DNA of 64,000 nt from Tribonema minus (taxonomy: Eukaryota > Sar > Xanthophyceae > Tribonematales > Tribonemataceae): assembly GCA_017506865.1 (NCBI GenBank), contig JAFCMP010000005.1, forward strand, positions 310,001-374,000. The letters run 5' to 3'. The position numbers were made by a program, and so were the translations under genes. Shown here one piece after another: positions 22,793-34,195 of this stretch. Each line of letters opens with the position of its first letter. Position 1 is the stretch's first letter. The notes beneath the pieces are model-generated. The model worked only from the letters and a program-made list of their open reading frames with translations. It ran no database searches and was not told the origin of the DNA.

Positions 22793-24382
22793 TTGGTGGT
22801 GGTCGTTGTTTGTGACAGATAGGCTATATGTTGACATGTGAGCCCAGGCGCAATATAGCAGGTTTACATCTTTGACCCTACTTTACCGGGATGATTCGCG
22901 GCTTACGCGGCTGTTTGCATTATTGCTTGTTGCGTGATTGTAATGTGGTTTGCTTTGGCGTATGATGTGGAGCTGCAGGCACACCGAGCGCTGCTGTGCT
23001 AGCTGCCAATGCAGCATCATGCATCACCTGCATGGCCTGATACTGTTGCAACGATATGACTCACACCATGAGGCCACTTCTTGTTTCTGTTGCGTGGTGG
23101 CCACGTACCATACGTCAGCTGGTGTCTGTGATGTCAAATACACAACAACGATGGTTGTTTGTCACATGAACACACCACAATGGTCATTTGTTACTCATTT
23201 GACGCTCGTTGCTGCTGCTGATGCTGCGGACACACTGCATTGACCTTTAATTGTTCCTGAAAGTGATAAACGTGATTACTGGTTTGTGCTTGGGATCAAT
23301 GCAGCAGAGTTTCATTATCAGCAATCATTGCCACGCTCTTCTTCCGCTGCACCAGCCTTTGAGTCACTGCGGCATGCGACAGACTTGCTAGCCCTCATCT
23401 GCACCAGTGGCTCGTGACACTGGCCTCTAACCCACCAAGTTGAACGTTGTGCCTCCTTGTCAGAACACGTGCCAGATAAATGAAAAACGAATCAAAAGAT
23501 CGTAGAGCTCTACATACATGCGTATTGATCTCAGTTTACTATCTTTCACGGCGGCCTGGTGACCTTCACAAGCTGCAACAGAGTCTGCAAAACCACATCA
23601 GGCTGCATGTCCTGGGACTCATTTGTGTATGTTGTTGATTCTTTGTGGTTCTCATCTTCGTGTCAACCGAGGTTGAAGTTGAAGTTTAGTTTCTACAGGA
23701 GCGTGCGTCCTGACTGCCCCAGTAACTACCACCGACTGCCATGCGCACAGTGTGCGCATTACTGTTGACATGGAGCTTGCAAGCTGTCAAACACTGTGAA
23801 AGCGTGCATGTTTCGCTTCGTTGATGCATGGCATTTGTGTTGCTCATGTCAACAAGAGCATTTTCTAATCCTCACACAGATGGGATTCTCGCTCCTTGAC
23901 CTCTGCAGCAGCTAATACCGACAAGCCCTGATAGTCTGCACATTCACAGGCTGCAGGGTCGAGCAGTCCATGTGCATCAAATTGGATTTGAGGCATGTCT
24001 GAAAGCAGGCGCCTAACTACCCACCCGCTATATTGGCACCAATGAATTTCCAGCTCATGCTGCCACACGTGCCTTCGCCCCTCATCACAAGGGCACTTGC
24101 CATCTTCAGTGCTGACAGCAAGCGCAGGCTACCAAAGCATACACAGTATGTGCCAGGAACTTGAATGAATCAGACATGCTGAGTTCAATGACAGTCTTTC
24201 TCACCCACAGACTATCATGAATCAGTTCTTGCTTCCACCCCAATCCCATATCTGGCATATATAGAAACGACAGCATGCAATACAGCCTGAGGTGCACGAA
24301 GATGGCATGTGCAATCAACTCTATGAAAACATAAGTCCACATTCAGTCACAGATGGCTGCCAGGCGGCATTGCACCCTGTAC
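22793..24382. other. Intergenic region between convergent RNF113 and LRR genes
   Basis: No gene recognised. It holds AT-richer unique sequence, a MITE fragment (23480-23512), CATCATGCATCACC-like repeats and a TTGAAGTTGAAGTTTAG motif near 23671. It presumably includes both 3' UTRs. Confidence 0.5.
23480..23512 (+). mobile_element. MITE fragment (left end)
   Basis: ATGAAAAACGAATCAAAAGA followed by TCGTAGAGCTCTA matches the terminal repeat of the element at 20277-20447; the rest is absent. Confidence 0.88.
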
Positions 24383-25985
24383 CTATATGTAGGATACGCA
24401 CGCCGCGGGCGGCAGCGGGATCTGCCGCTTGCATATCGGCAGGACAGCCTCCTCCAGGCCATCGGGGATGTTCTCCAGTGGCGCGTTGAACTTGGCGTTG
24501 AGGCGCAGGACGCGCAGCGTCGGCGGAAACGCTGTCAGCGTAGCGTCGAAGTCCGAGTCGCTGTCGACGGTGAATTCCTCCAGCGCGGGCGGCAGACCAT
24601 GCTGCAGCATGCCCTGCACGCCTTGCTTGTTGATGTGAGGGCCCAGCAATAGCTTCTTGAGTGTGGCCGGCAGCCGCACCTAAGTACAGCAGGCAGGAAC
24701 AACTGTCAGTTTGGGGAGCAACATGAAACTTCGAAGCCTGACAGGCGTTGAAAGCAGTGCCTCGCATCATGCGCATGCCGACTTCACGTACCTGCTCCCA
24801 TAATGCGAGCTCGCTGGCACTCCATTCTGCGTTTTGTGAACTCCAGCCTGGGCTTGACACGTAGAGCGACTCCAGGGGGTTCAGGGGCGTGATGATGTCT
24901 ATCATGTCGAACAGAGTCTCTGCTGACGCTCTCTTCAAGCTCAGCGACGTGACGCTGGGGGGCAGGTCCATTCTCACGTCCCAATCATCCAGGACAAGGC
25001 TGCGAATGGTGTCGGGCCACGCAATATCGTCCGGTTCCTGTCCGAAGTCGTGATCGCCTTCGACATATGTGCTGCACGTCAGCGCGTGAGAAAGGCGCAG
25101 CTCCTCGACGCCAGCGGGCAGGTTCTCCACAAACTCTTTGCGCCACAGTGCCACGTCGTCTATGTTGTCCATGTGCTGCGCTTCCATCTCCACGCTGCGG
25201 AGGCTGGGTGGCAGCGGCAGGGCGAACGGCTTGGTGACGTGCGACCCGACCACCACATGTTTCAGGAGCTGTGGCAGCTCCAGCGCACCATCCTCAGCAA
25301 AGTCAACGTCCAAGAAGAAGAATCTTAGCTCGGCTGACAGAGGAAGTAGGGCGCCGTGCCCAGTGGGGCGGCCTCGGAGCACCAGCTTCCTTAGGTGCTG
25401 CGGAGCGCCAGTCCGGCTTGATAGCATCCCTTGAAAGTCGGAGCCTGTCTCCAAGGATGTGAGAGAGGGTGGCAGACTGATTTCACCGGCCACAACTCCT
25501 TCCAGCGTTAGAGTCAGCAGCGTTGATGGTCAATTGGCGAGGTGACATGAGCCGCGCAGCTTCAGGCGTTTCACCTGTTCAGGGAGGCGTATGCGGCCAG
25601 CCGCCGTAAAGTCGCCGCGTAGTTTCAACTTCTTCAAACCGGGCATGCGCAGGACGGCCTGGAAGCGGCTCGTGGTCAAGTGGGAACTGGCGAGGGTGGC
25701 CGCCTTTGGGGCAAGAGGTTTGACATCGAAGCAGAAGCTCCTGTTGAGGCACCATGCAGCACGAGAGAGAAAGCCTGCTGAGGCCACATGCTTGAAAGCT
25801 TTTAACACCCTTTCTCGCGGTTGAGCCTCCTGCATTTTTTTCCTGTCATGTTCACGAGTGAACTTCAACAAGGTGAACTTGAAATTCACGTGAACTTCAA
25901 GTTCACGCTTCCATCGAGCGGAGAAGGGAGCAGCAGGGCGGTGCACTGAACTGCGCGGCGGCTTCAAAGCAGCTTGCACAGACAT
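24383..25985 (-). CDS. Leucine-rich-repeat (FNIP-like) protein with one in-frame TGA
   Basis: Exons 24792-25985 and 24383-24679 join in phase 0 (GTACGT donor, TACTTAG acceptor), for ~496 codons. The sequence is a run of irregular leucine-rich repeats of LPPSLTSLETG / LPEQVKRLKLRG / LPATLKKLLLG type, close to FNIP-type repeats common in protists. The N-terminal ~90 residues (RVLKAFKHVASAGFLSRA) could be an F-box-like helical head but I cannot prove it. An in-frame TGA at 25530-25532 interrupts repeat sequence: LRGSCHLAN is followed, in the same frame, by PSTLLTLTLEG, so the repeats clearly continue. This may be a young pseudogene, a base error, or readthrough. Function is unknown; such repeats bind proteins. 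Confidence 0.62.
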
Positions 25986-28444
25986 CCCGAATCGTGACAG
26001 CTCTTGCGCATCCCGCCTCCGTCTGGCTCACGTGCTTGACCTGGCGGCAGGAACAGACAGACAGGAACAGACGACAGACACGTACGTGGTCTCACGGGCC
26101 TTGGAACCTCTACACACACCCTATTTCCGCAGCCTTTGACCACTCCAGCGCTATGTCACGCGACACCCAGGCACTGCTACACGCACTCGCCGAGCAGAGC
26201 TCGCAGAGCTCGCAGGGCACCTACAACCTTGCGCAGCGCGTTGCCTTCTGGCGCCGCCGCCGCCGCACCCCTCTCGCGCTACTACAGCGTGCACTCGTAC
26301 GCGTTGTGATTGACAACTGTAACGCAGGCATGGCCCCTGATGGCGACGTCAGCGCCTATCACCGCAGGTGCCGCGGCCCTCGCCAGCCAGCGCCGACCCG
26401 CCACCCCTTAGCATACGCAACGTTGGGCTGCTGTCACGTGCAAAATCGCCAGGGGCGTCACCTACCGAAGTACCCCACCACACACCTCCCGCACCGCCGG
26501 CACCCCTTGAGTTGCGTGCTCTCCGAATGTTAATTTTTCGCTGTTGAGAGGTGCGTCCAGCGTCGTCAGTGGCGTCTGTGGCGTAGCCTCCTGCTCTGCA
26601 ATGTGTGGTACTTCACTGCACCCCGGGCGGTCATTGCTGGTGCCGTATCATCATCGTCATCGCCGTTGTCCAGGGCGCGGGACAAGACGATTGGCACCTG
26701 CCAGGTTGCTGCAAGGAGGTGGGCACTATTACAGGACTTGCACCGGTGGGATCGATACCAGCCAGCTAGCCCGCGGCTGTTTCTGAAAGGTTGCCTGTGG
26801 CATAGGCGCGTCCCTGCAGGTGCTGCGTTTTGTCATCTTTGTGTCAGGAAGAGGGATCACCTTCGCCGTGAGAACCTACTGCTGTACCGTCGTGCAAGTC
26901 TGAAAGTATTTCAATACATATAAAAGCAAAGCAGCCAACACAAAGAATGCAAACGCAACCTCGTGAACTTGTAAACCATGTAAATGATTTTGCAAAGAAA
27001 ACGGCACTGAACGGAACCGCCAACACAGCAACCGCGCATGGCCCTGTGGCTTTACAAAATGAGCAGCTGTCCGCTTGTAGCTGCACCGCAGCGACAAAAC
27101 CGCAAACCGTATGAGAGGCATGCAAGCGAACTTGACCAGTGCAGAAGCGAAGATCTGCTCGCTGAAGGAGTCATGCAGCGGCCATGTACTCTAGCAGTCA
27201 TGTCTGTCGTGCTCACACACAAGCGATATAGGCGTTGAGAGTAGGGCGCAACTGTGCCCTCAAAAACCGTACAGGAGTCGCGTGTGGCGGGTGACGCAGC
27301 GTTCCAGGATGTGCCCATGTTGTGGCACACGGTCCGTAGACGGCAACCTGAGCAGGGCATGTCCGTATGCCTGTGGCAGCGGTACCATGAGTCTTGAGGC
27401 AAGTCAATGCCGTGCGTGAAGCGGCTCTGTCATCGTGGCCGCAGCAGCAGCGGCTCAGGCAGCGCGTCGCACCTGCGGCGGCTGCGCGCCACGCGCGCTC
27501 GCGAGTGCGTCACTGAAACGGAAATAGAAACGCATGCGCGCACGCCTGCGTACACACGCGCGACACACACACTCATACGGCGGGCGACGGCGACATGCGT
27601 GCAGCGACTGCGCCGTTGCCGCGACATCTGTTCGCTGCTGGAAAAAGAGCAAGCAGCAAGCGGTCGCGTCTCTGGCCTTGGGCACACCCCCTTACCTGCC
27701 CGAAGGAGTGGATGTGCAACGCAAGCCGCAGTGGGCGACCAGCAGCGAAGACAGCAGCAGTGGTGCGCGACAGCGGCTGCCGCAGGTACTGTAGCACCGC
27801 GCTGTGCGGAGTGGGGGACACCATTGCAGCAGCGCTCAACTGCACAGTGGGCTGGGGGGAGAGACGCCGTGTGGTAGCACACCACGCTGCGAGAGGTGCT
27901 GTCCCAAGTCGACCGCAAATGGCGGGTTTTGCTGGAGCCGCAGTGCCAAAAAGTGCGCGTATGTGACGGGAGCGCACAAATGCTGCCGCGAAAACGCCGT
28001 GCGCCCCCGTCGCCGCTGCGAGCTCCGCAGCAGTGATCGCTAGCGGCGCCGCACTCGCTGCAAGCGGGCCGCACCGGCAGCGGCTGCCTGCGCGTGTCAA
28101 AGTGGCGCCAGCAGCACCAAAAATCGCTGCCTGTGACAGCGCCTGCCGCGCGCACCGTACCTGACAGCGGCGAAACACGGTGCGCAGCACTCTCATGCGG
28201 TGCCACAGCGAGGGATGCTCTTGCAGAAGCGGCCGTTGACCGCCATCCGAAAATGCAGCGCGAGGGCTGCAGGCTGCGCTGCCGCCGCCGCCGCTGCTGC
28301 CGCCGCCGCTTATCGCGGTGACAGGTGCCAACGTTGCCGTGCAGGCACCACTGAGACGCCGTCAACGCGCAGCGCCCGCGCAACTACACGCAGGACGCAC
28401 AAACGCCCATAGCCCAAGGACCCAGCCAGGGCCCGGTGCACTGG
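25986..28444. other. Region with no firmly recognised gene
   Basis: Divergent from the LRR gene, a plus-strand ATG at 26154 opens MSRDTQALLHALAEQSSQSS, which looks like a possible first exon but has no recognisable continuation. 27430-28383 is GC-rich and open in two minus-strand frames (317 and 252 codons) without known motifs. The rest is unique AT-richer sequence. Confidence 0.4.
27573..28331 (-). CDS. Hypothetical 252-residue open frame
   Basis: An ATG-initiated minus-strand frame in a GC-rich block, rich in Ala, Arg and Ser, with no motif I recognise. A longer overlapping frame exists, so coding status is doubtful. It is listed because the base composition rises as it does at real exons in this window. 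Confidence 0.2.
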   Translation of the reverse strand: MAPVTAISGGGSSGGGGSAACSPRAAFSDGGQRPLLQEHPSLWHRMRVLRTVFRRCQVRCARQALSQAAIFGAAGATLTRAGSRCRCGPLAASAAPLAITAAELAAATGAHGVFAAAFVRSRHIRALFGTAAPAKPAICGRLGTAPLAAWCATTRRLSPQPTVQLSAAAMVSPTPHSAVLQYLRQPLSRTTAAVFAAGRPLRLALHIHSFGQVRGCAQGQRRDRLLLALFPAANRCRGNGAVAARMSPSPAV

Positions 28445-29158
28445 CTAGGGGGGCGCGCGGGGGGGCACTGCGGCAGTGCGCTGCGCGCCCATCGTCGCCG
28501 GCGTGAGGCCCGCGTGCCAGCCCCCTCCCCCCCGCGGCGACGGCGCCCACTGCTGCCCGATGTGCCACCACGGCACCGCCCGCGCGCGCCGCCGCTGCTG
28601 CCGCTGCGGCGGCACCGCCGCCGCCGCCGCCGGTTGCTGCTGCGCGCCGCCGCCCTCCGCCTCTCCGCTGCCGCCGCTGCTGTCGTCGCGCTTGTCCTCG
28701 CCCGCGATGCGCGCCTTGCACAGCGGGCAGTCGCGGTGCGCGCGCAGCCACGGCGCGAGGCACGCCGCGTGGAACGCGTGCGCGCAGCGCAGCACGCGCA
28801 GCTCGTCGCCGCCCTCAAACTCCGTGAGGCAGATGGCGCAGTCCGTGTGGCCGCCGCCCCAGTGCTCCGCCACTGCCGCTGCCGCCGCTGCCGCCGCCCC
28901 CCCCTCCTCCAGCTCCGCAACGGACGCAATGGGCTCGGCATCGGCGGTTTCACTGTAGGAAACCGCCGCTGAGCTGGTCGGTTTCGCCCCCCCGTCTGCG
29001 ATAATGTCATCTGCAATCGGCGGTTTCGGCGGGCGCAGCGCTTTCGCCGCGAAACTGCTGTCGTAGCGCAGCGTGTCGGTGTGCGCGGCCAGCTCTGCCG
29101 CGGTCATGCCGGCAAACGCGGCCGTGCCGAGAGGTGCCGCGCTGGGCGCTTCGCCCAT
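28445..29158 (-). CDS. RING-H2 finger exon, probably the cytoplasmic end of a CUB-TM-RING protein
   Basis: From [10 protein letters not shown] to a TAG stop, 237 residues. A canonical RING-H2 lies at about residues 107-150: CAIC, then [22 protein letters not shown] short [16 protein letters not shown] segment precedes it, as in many membrane RING-H2 ligases. The C-terminus is low complexity. The reading begins exactly after a GGCCACAG acceptor-like site preceded by a (CA)n pyrimidine/purine tract, and would join in phase 0 to the GAG|GTATGT donor at 30410. I therefore infer that this is the last exon of the gene whose CUB and membrane exons lie at 30410-34195. If it is instead a free gene, the start could be at 29158 or 29173. 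RING-H2 proteins are usually E3 ubiquitin ligases. Confidence 0.83.
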   Translation of the reverse strand: MGEAPSAAPLGTAAFAGMTAAELAAHTDTLRYDSSFAAKALRPPKPPIADDIIADGGAKPTSSAAVSYSETADAEPIASVAELEEGGAAAAAAAAVAEHWGGGHTDCAICLTEFEGGDELRVLRCAHAFHAACLAPWLRAHRDCPLCKARIAGEDKRDDSSGGSGEAEGGGAQQQPAAAAAVPPQRQQRRRARAVPWWHIGQQWAPSPRGGGGWHAGLTPATMGAQRTAAVPPRAPP

Positions 29159-29179
29159 CTGTGGCCAACGCATCGCAAC

Positions 29180-29180
<1 letters not shown>

Positions 29181-29213
<33 letters not shown>
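29181..29213. repeat. (GT)n microsatellite
   Basis: About 16 GT dinucleotides in a row, just upstream (in gene sense) of the RING-H2 exon, where the complementary (CA)n could act as the acceptor's upstream tract. Confidence 0.95.
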
Positions 29214-29214
<1 letters not shown>

Positions 29215-29547
29215 TGGGGTGCAGTTGGCAGGAGGTCTGCGTGCAGGTGCAGGCAACGTAATAATGACTAGACTGCACTGTTGGATTCATACTTCACGTG
29301 CCAGACTTGGGAGGCGTGCGTGCAGGTGCATGCAACAAAATGGCTAGACCGCACTGTTCGACTCGTACTTCAAAGTTGATGCATACCTATATACCTGCTG
29401 TGCTGATCCCGAATCTGCAGGCAGTGGCTCGTTATGCTGCTGTCACAGCACGTTACGCAACCTTCTGCAATTGAAGTATACATGGCACTGCATGCATACC
29501 AGTCTCAAGTCTACTGTTATTCCCAGCAACATCATATGATGCAGTAC

Positions 29548-29616
29548 ATGGAAACGCATCAGAAAATCGTAGAGCTCTAGGTGACAAGGTGTGGTTAGCC
29601 GCCAGTGCCTTCCACT
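29548..29616 (+). mobile_element. MITE fragment
   Basis: ATGGAAACGCATCAGAAAAT, then AGAGCTCTAGGTGACAAGGT and GTGGTTAGCCGCCAGTGCCT match the left half of the element at 20277. Confidence 0.88.
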
Positions 29617-29732
29617 ACATGTACAAACGAGCCGTGCATTGATTCTCGAAGTACGTTGTGATGCCTGTCTTGTATGTACCGCCCCCTCCTCCAAATATAA
29701 TCAGAATCTTTACAAATATACAATGTACATAC

Positions 29733-30195
29733 CTCCCGTGCCAGGCGCGACAGCATTGTGGTGAGCCGGACGAAGGCCGCGCTGCAGCCGGCGCCGATGC
29801 CCGGAAAAATGACCCCCAGCTTCATCGGACTTTGAAGTGTGCATACTTGAACGTAAAATACAGTGCCATACCTGCCGTGTATATATACTGCCCCCCCCCC
29901 AGACGAAGGCCGCGCTGCAGCCGGCGCCGATGCCCAGAAACGCGACCCCAGCTTCATCAGAGTTTGAAGTGTACAAACTTAAAAGTAAATTATGATACCC
30001 GTCTTGTGTGTACTGTTCTCGCCCCCAGTATGGTCAAAGTTTTTACATACAATACACACCTCCCGTGCCAGGCGCGCGCCGCCGCGCTGCCGGTGCCAGC
30101 GCGACAGCGTCGTGGTGAGCCAGACAAAGGCCGCGCTGCAGCCGGCGCCGATGCTCATAGAGGTGACCCCCAGCTTCATCAGAGTTTGAAGTGAA
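29733..30195 (-). repeat. Three copies of the 3' edge of the CUB-gene membrane exon
   Basis: Sequence encoding GIGAGCSAAFV..LSR..LAREV on the minus strand recurs at about 29733-29827, 29900-29962 and 30058-30187, before the intact exon end at 30410. Copies carry TACATACCTCCCGTGCCAGG (donor plus exon end) or the GCGCTGCAGCCGGCGCCGAT core, and TTTGAAGTGTGCATACTTGA-like spacers. Confidence 0.93.
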
Positions 30196-30289
30196 GTACA
30201 TACTTATCAGTGAAAACAATTTCATACCTGCCGTGCATATATACTGCTCCCCGACTCCCTCCCAGTATGCTCAGAAGGTCTACGAGTAT

Positions 30290-30323
30290 ATGAAAAACGA
30301 ATCAAAAAGATCGTTGAGCTCTA
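30290..30323 (+). mobile_element. MITE fragment
   Basis: ATGAAAAACGAATCAAAAAG and ATCGTTGAGCTCTA match the MITE terminus; it sits between exon-edge copies. Confidence 0.85.
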
Positions 30324-30409
30324 TACAATATCATACCTGCCGTGTGCATATACTGCTCCCCCTCCCCCACCCCGTACAACCAGAATGTTCACGAGTATAC
30401 AGTACATAC

Positions 30410-33400
30410 CTCTCGTGCCAGGCGCGCGCCGGCGCGCTGCCGGTGCCAGCGCGACAGCGTCGTGGTGAGCCAGACGAAGGCCGCGCTGCAGCCGGCGCCG
30501 ATGCCCAGAAAGAGAAATAGCAGCGTGCGCGGCACTGCGTCCATCTGGCCAAAGTACTCAATGTCGAAGCCCATAGCCATGGGGTTGCCCTGGGTGCTAT
30601 CGTCGTCCTGCGAGATGAACATGATGATGGAGGGGCCGCCCACCTGGAGGAGAGAAGGGGGGGGGGGGGGGGTTGAAGCAGTGCTGAGCGCTCGCTTACG
30701 CTTTGTTCGTAAGGAAAGAGGGGGCGCCCACCTGAAGGAGAGAAGGGGGGGGGTGGAGGGGGGGGGTTCAAGCATTACTGAGACTTGCTCTTCCTTTGAA
30801 CAGAGGATGGGGGGGCCGCCCACCTGAAGGAGGGAAGAGGGGTGGGGGAGGATCAAGCAGTGCGAAGCGCTTACACTTGGTATGAACATGAAGATGGGGA
30901 GCCGCCCATCTGGAGGAGGAAAGAGGGGGGAGGGGGGGGTAAAGCAGTGCTGGGTGCTGACATTTCGTATGAGCATGAGGATGGGGGGGTTGCCCACCTG
31001 GAGATCTAAATACATTGGAAGAAGCAGAAAGTGGGGAGAGGCGATCATCACCGAGTAAGAGCGCGCCATTCCGCTATCTGTGGCGGTGACGCTCAGCAGC
31101 ACGGTGCCAGTAAAACTCGAAGCTCAAGTTCAAAATGATACGCTCCTGGTAGCCGAGTCGTTTGGTCGGAGAGACGTGATGCTCGCCGAGTACTCGGTGA
31201 GAATCGCGTCTGTCCACTTTTCATTGATTTTTATTTATATCGTCTAGAAGTGGATTGGTGTTGAAGTTGAAACCTCCACTTTTACAAGCGTCGTTGTGCT
31301 GCTGAGCGTCACCGCCACAGACAGCGCGATGGGGCGTTCCACAGACAGCGTGATGGGGCGTTCTTAAGAAACGCCCCATCAAGCTAACGCCCCATCACGC
31401 TGTCTGTGGAACGCCCCATCACGCTGTCTGTGGCGGTGACGCTCAGCGGCACGGCGCCGGTAAAGTTGAAGTTTTAGCCTCACCTGATCCGCTCCTGGCA
31501 GTTGAGTGGTTCTTTTTATGAATGAATATATATATATATATACTGCAAAGTATAAATTCAACAACAAATTAGAAGTACAAGAAGTGGAGAGAGACGCTTC
31601 TTACCGAGTAAGAGCGCCCCATCACGCTGTCCGTGGCAGTGACGCTCAGAAGCACGGTGCTGGTAAAAGTTAAAGATTCGTGTTCAAGCAGATACACGCC
31701 GCCAGTTGAGCGGCTCTCGAATGAAAACTAGAAATAGAAATAAGGACTACAGTAAGCGGAGAGAGACGCGCGATTCTCACCGAATAAGAGCGCCCCATCA
31801 CGCTGTCCGTAGCGGTGACGCTCAGCAGCGTGGCGCCGGGCGCGACGCCGCCGCCGGCCGTCCTAACGCCGTCCATGAGGCGGATCTCGTCACCAGGCTT
31901 GAGGTTGCAGCGCACAAAAGTGAGCGTCGTGCTCTCGTACGCCTGGAGGCCGCTGCCGTCGGAGTAGCTGCGGGGAAGAGTCATGGGGGGGGGGCGCAGA
32001 TTGAGAGGGAGGGGGAGGCGTGAGTGCGCCTGCGCTCGCAACGGCCTTGCATTGTGTGGAAGTCTAATGGCGAACGTCGTGCGCTCGTACGCCTGCAGGC
32101 CACTGCCGTCGGAGTAACTTCCGGGCAGAATCACAGGTGGGCCAGATTGGAAGGGGGGGGAGGCATGAGCGTGCTCTCTTTGTATGTGACTTTTTGGTCT
32201 TGGACATGTATCTCAATCTGCCTAGGTCGCACATTAGCCATTTTCTACCCCAGCAAAAAACGGGCATGTGCCCCCAATGAGGGTTCCCATCACCAAAGTG
32301 AGACCTCACCCCTGACCGAAACCCAAACCCCAAACGTCACATTACCGGAGACCAATTGCGCCTATCGTAGACACTTCCTGGTGTCAACGCTTGAAGTTTC
32401 ACTTCCGTGGTTCAGCACCCTGAACACAAACCCTACCCCGTAGTGAAGTTACACTTCCCTGGGTCAGCACCCTGATCACAAACCCCAACCCAACATGTGC
32501 AGTTACACTTTGGGTCATCCTGTCACCCGCACCCGACCCCCAACCCCCGACTCACTGCGGATCGATGGTCCAAGCGCACGTCAAATTGGCCGCGTACACG
32601 GCGCCGTTGGGCAGCGTCGCGACACGCCCGCTCTGGTCCATGGGGGGTGCTGCAGCGGAGCACGATGCAAATGTGTAACCGCTGCCGAGCGCTGCTGCCC
32701 GCTGCCACCCAGCGCCGCTGCCCTCCGCGGGGCCCGCCCAGCAGGGGGTGCCTGCGGTGGCCGCCGGGGGGAGGCAGTAGCGGCGGTACGGGCACCTGGA
32801 ATGCAAGATGAAGGGAGGGTTCGGGGGGGTGAGGGTGGGGGGGGGGGGGGGGGGGGTGTATGCACTCTGAACTTACTTGCGGAGGCCAAGGGTGGGAGGC
32901 AGCAGCGGTGCGGGCCACGTGGAATGCATAAAGGGGGGGGGGGGGGGGCAGGAGGGGAGGTCAGTATGCACAGTGAACTCGGTTGCGGCGGCTGCAGCGG
33001 AGGTGCGGCGCACGTGGATAGTAAATTGAACGACCGGTGGGAGAGGGGGAGAAGGGGGTTCAGTCTGCTCAGTGAACTCGCAATGTAGCACCAGGGCTGG
33101 CCGTGCAGCGTCCAACAAGCTTTATGATCTTTTAACTAAGTAATTTCCATGCAAGGCAGTGGCGTGCGGTGCGGGCACCTGAAGGGGGCCCGACGAGCCG
33201 AGCCCTAACCTTAACTTCAACCCTACGTTTTGGCTCAGATCCAGGCGTGGCGATGCTGAGCTCAGATCTGAGCATGGTGATGAGGATGAAGTGTGCGCCA
33301 GCAAAGCGTGATGGCTCTCGAATCGGCTCTCCTGGGCACCCTGGGCCGCACATTTTGACGGCGTCCGCCCCCGCCCGCTACGGCCCTTTCATCATGCACA

Positions 33401-34195
33401 ACTGTCAGTCATTGACATTGACGGATGGGTCTGCTGCTAAGATCGACTTAGCCGGCTATTCGTGCAACAGGACCTAGCTGATTGCAACACGCGCATTGAG
33501 CCGTACTGGCATCGCTGGCAAGCACTTGTTGAAGTTTTGCCGCGTGATGCGCGCTTTGTTTTCTTAGGGGGGAGGGGGGCGCTCTATAGTTGGTTTAATA
33601 GCCACCGACAAATGACCGCTCGACCTCCTGAGACTGTGATGGCCGTCAAAACTGCGACACGCAGTGCGGTATGCTGCATGATGCATTTGAACTGCACGCT
33701 GGAGCTGAGCTCAAAGTGGCTGATGAGACATGGTGATGCTCACAGTAAAGCTTGCCGGCCATAAGTCACCAGGCAGTACAGTATTATTTACTGCGTAACG
33801 AGGCACCTTGACACAACAATAGTCGTGATGCGGCTCTTTCGTACGAGACACATCGGAGTCGACTGCCAGCGAAACAACAGTTTAAGAAACTGCAAATCTG
33901 GACTTGGGGTTGAAGGCCTGCATGGTTCTGGCACCAACTGAGGATCGGACTTGGAGCACACGAAATGCACCGCACCATCATCGTGAATGCACGCCGACAC
34001 CTCTATAACAGCTCTTTGCCGAGGCACCAGTCGGTCTGACACATCTAAGAGAACGCGAAAATGGCTTTGTCGATTTCGTCTGTGCAGCACCACGCACCAT
34101 GCTTGCCCTGCCGCAACGCAAGACGCCCCGTCCGCCAGTGCCGGCGCAAGCCATCCCAAGGCCACTGCAGCACAGGAAAGTAGCAGTGCCTGCAT
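30410..34195 (-). CDS. CUB-domain, single-pass membrane protein (5' and middle exons)
   Basis: Phase-consistent minus-strand exons: 32556-32795 (Cys-rich, then a CUB start ending NLTCAWTIDP), 31781-31967 (YSDGSGLQAYESTTLTF, then DEIRLMDG and LLSVTATDS) and 30410-30643 (IIMFISQDDD and GFDIEYFG, a CUB end, followed by a membrane helix around FLFLGIGAGCSAAFVWL and a basic stop-transfer stretch). A likely first exon starts at 34195 with a signal peptide (MQALLLSCAAVALGWLAPALA); its donor and any exon between ~33000 and 33960 are unresolved. The layout is secretory signal, CUB, one helix, cytoplasmic tail. The donor at 30410 is in phase with the RING-H2 exon at 29158, suggesting a receptor-like ubiquitin ligase. 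CUB domains bind proteins or carbohydrates outside the cell. Every intron carries exon-edge copies. Confidence 0.72.
30718..31005 (-). repeat. Copies of the 5' edge of the CUB-gene membrane exon
   Basis: The acceptor and first bases of the exon, on the plus strand GGCCGCCCACCTGGAGGAG, recur at about 30724, 30818, 30899 and 30985, each followed by G-rich AGAAGGGGGGG tract and AGCAGTGCTGAG-like sequence. The unit is ~90 bp and mostly intron tail. Confidence 0.9.
31055..31665 (-). repeat. Copies of the 3' edge of CUB exon 31781-31967, including an inverted pair
   Basis: The exon end with donor (plus strand CACCGAGTAAGAGCGCCCCA, then GTGGCGGTGACGCTCAGCAG) recurs at about 31050, 31400-31450 and 31601-31660. 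Between 31299 and 31449 an inverted copy faces direct ones, giving a long palindrome centred near 31366. Spacers carry CTCAAGTTCAAAATGATACG-type sequence. Confidence 0.93.
32070..32130 (-). repeat. Copy of the 5' edge of CUB exon 31781-31967
   Basis: Plus-strand GTCGTGCGCTCGTACGCCTG CAGGCCACTGCCGTCGGAGT, continuing into an acceptor-like AACTTCCGGG, repeats the exon start upstream in gene sense. Confidence 0.88.
32876..33180 (-). repeat. Copies of the 5' edge of CUB exon 32556-32795
   Basis: Blocks resembling GAGGCAGCAGCGGTGCGGGC followed by CACGTGGAATGCAT occur at about 32898, 32992 and 33160, separated by poly-G tracts, upstream in gene sense of the intact exon start at 32795. Confidence 0.8.

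Noticed and set aside
29161..29290. Extending the RING-H2 protein through the (CA)n tract to an ATG at 29290
   Set aside because: A Thr-His run from a microsatellite is unlikely protein; an acceptor-like CCACAG sits at the start of plausible coding sequence.
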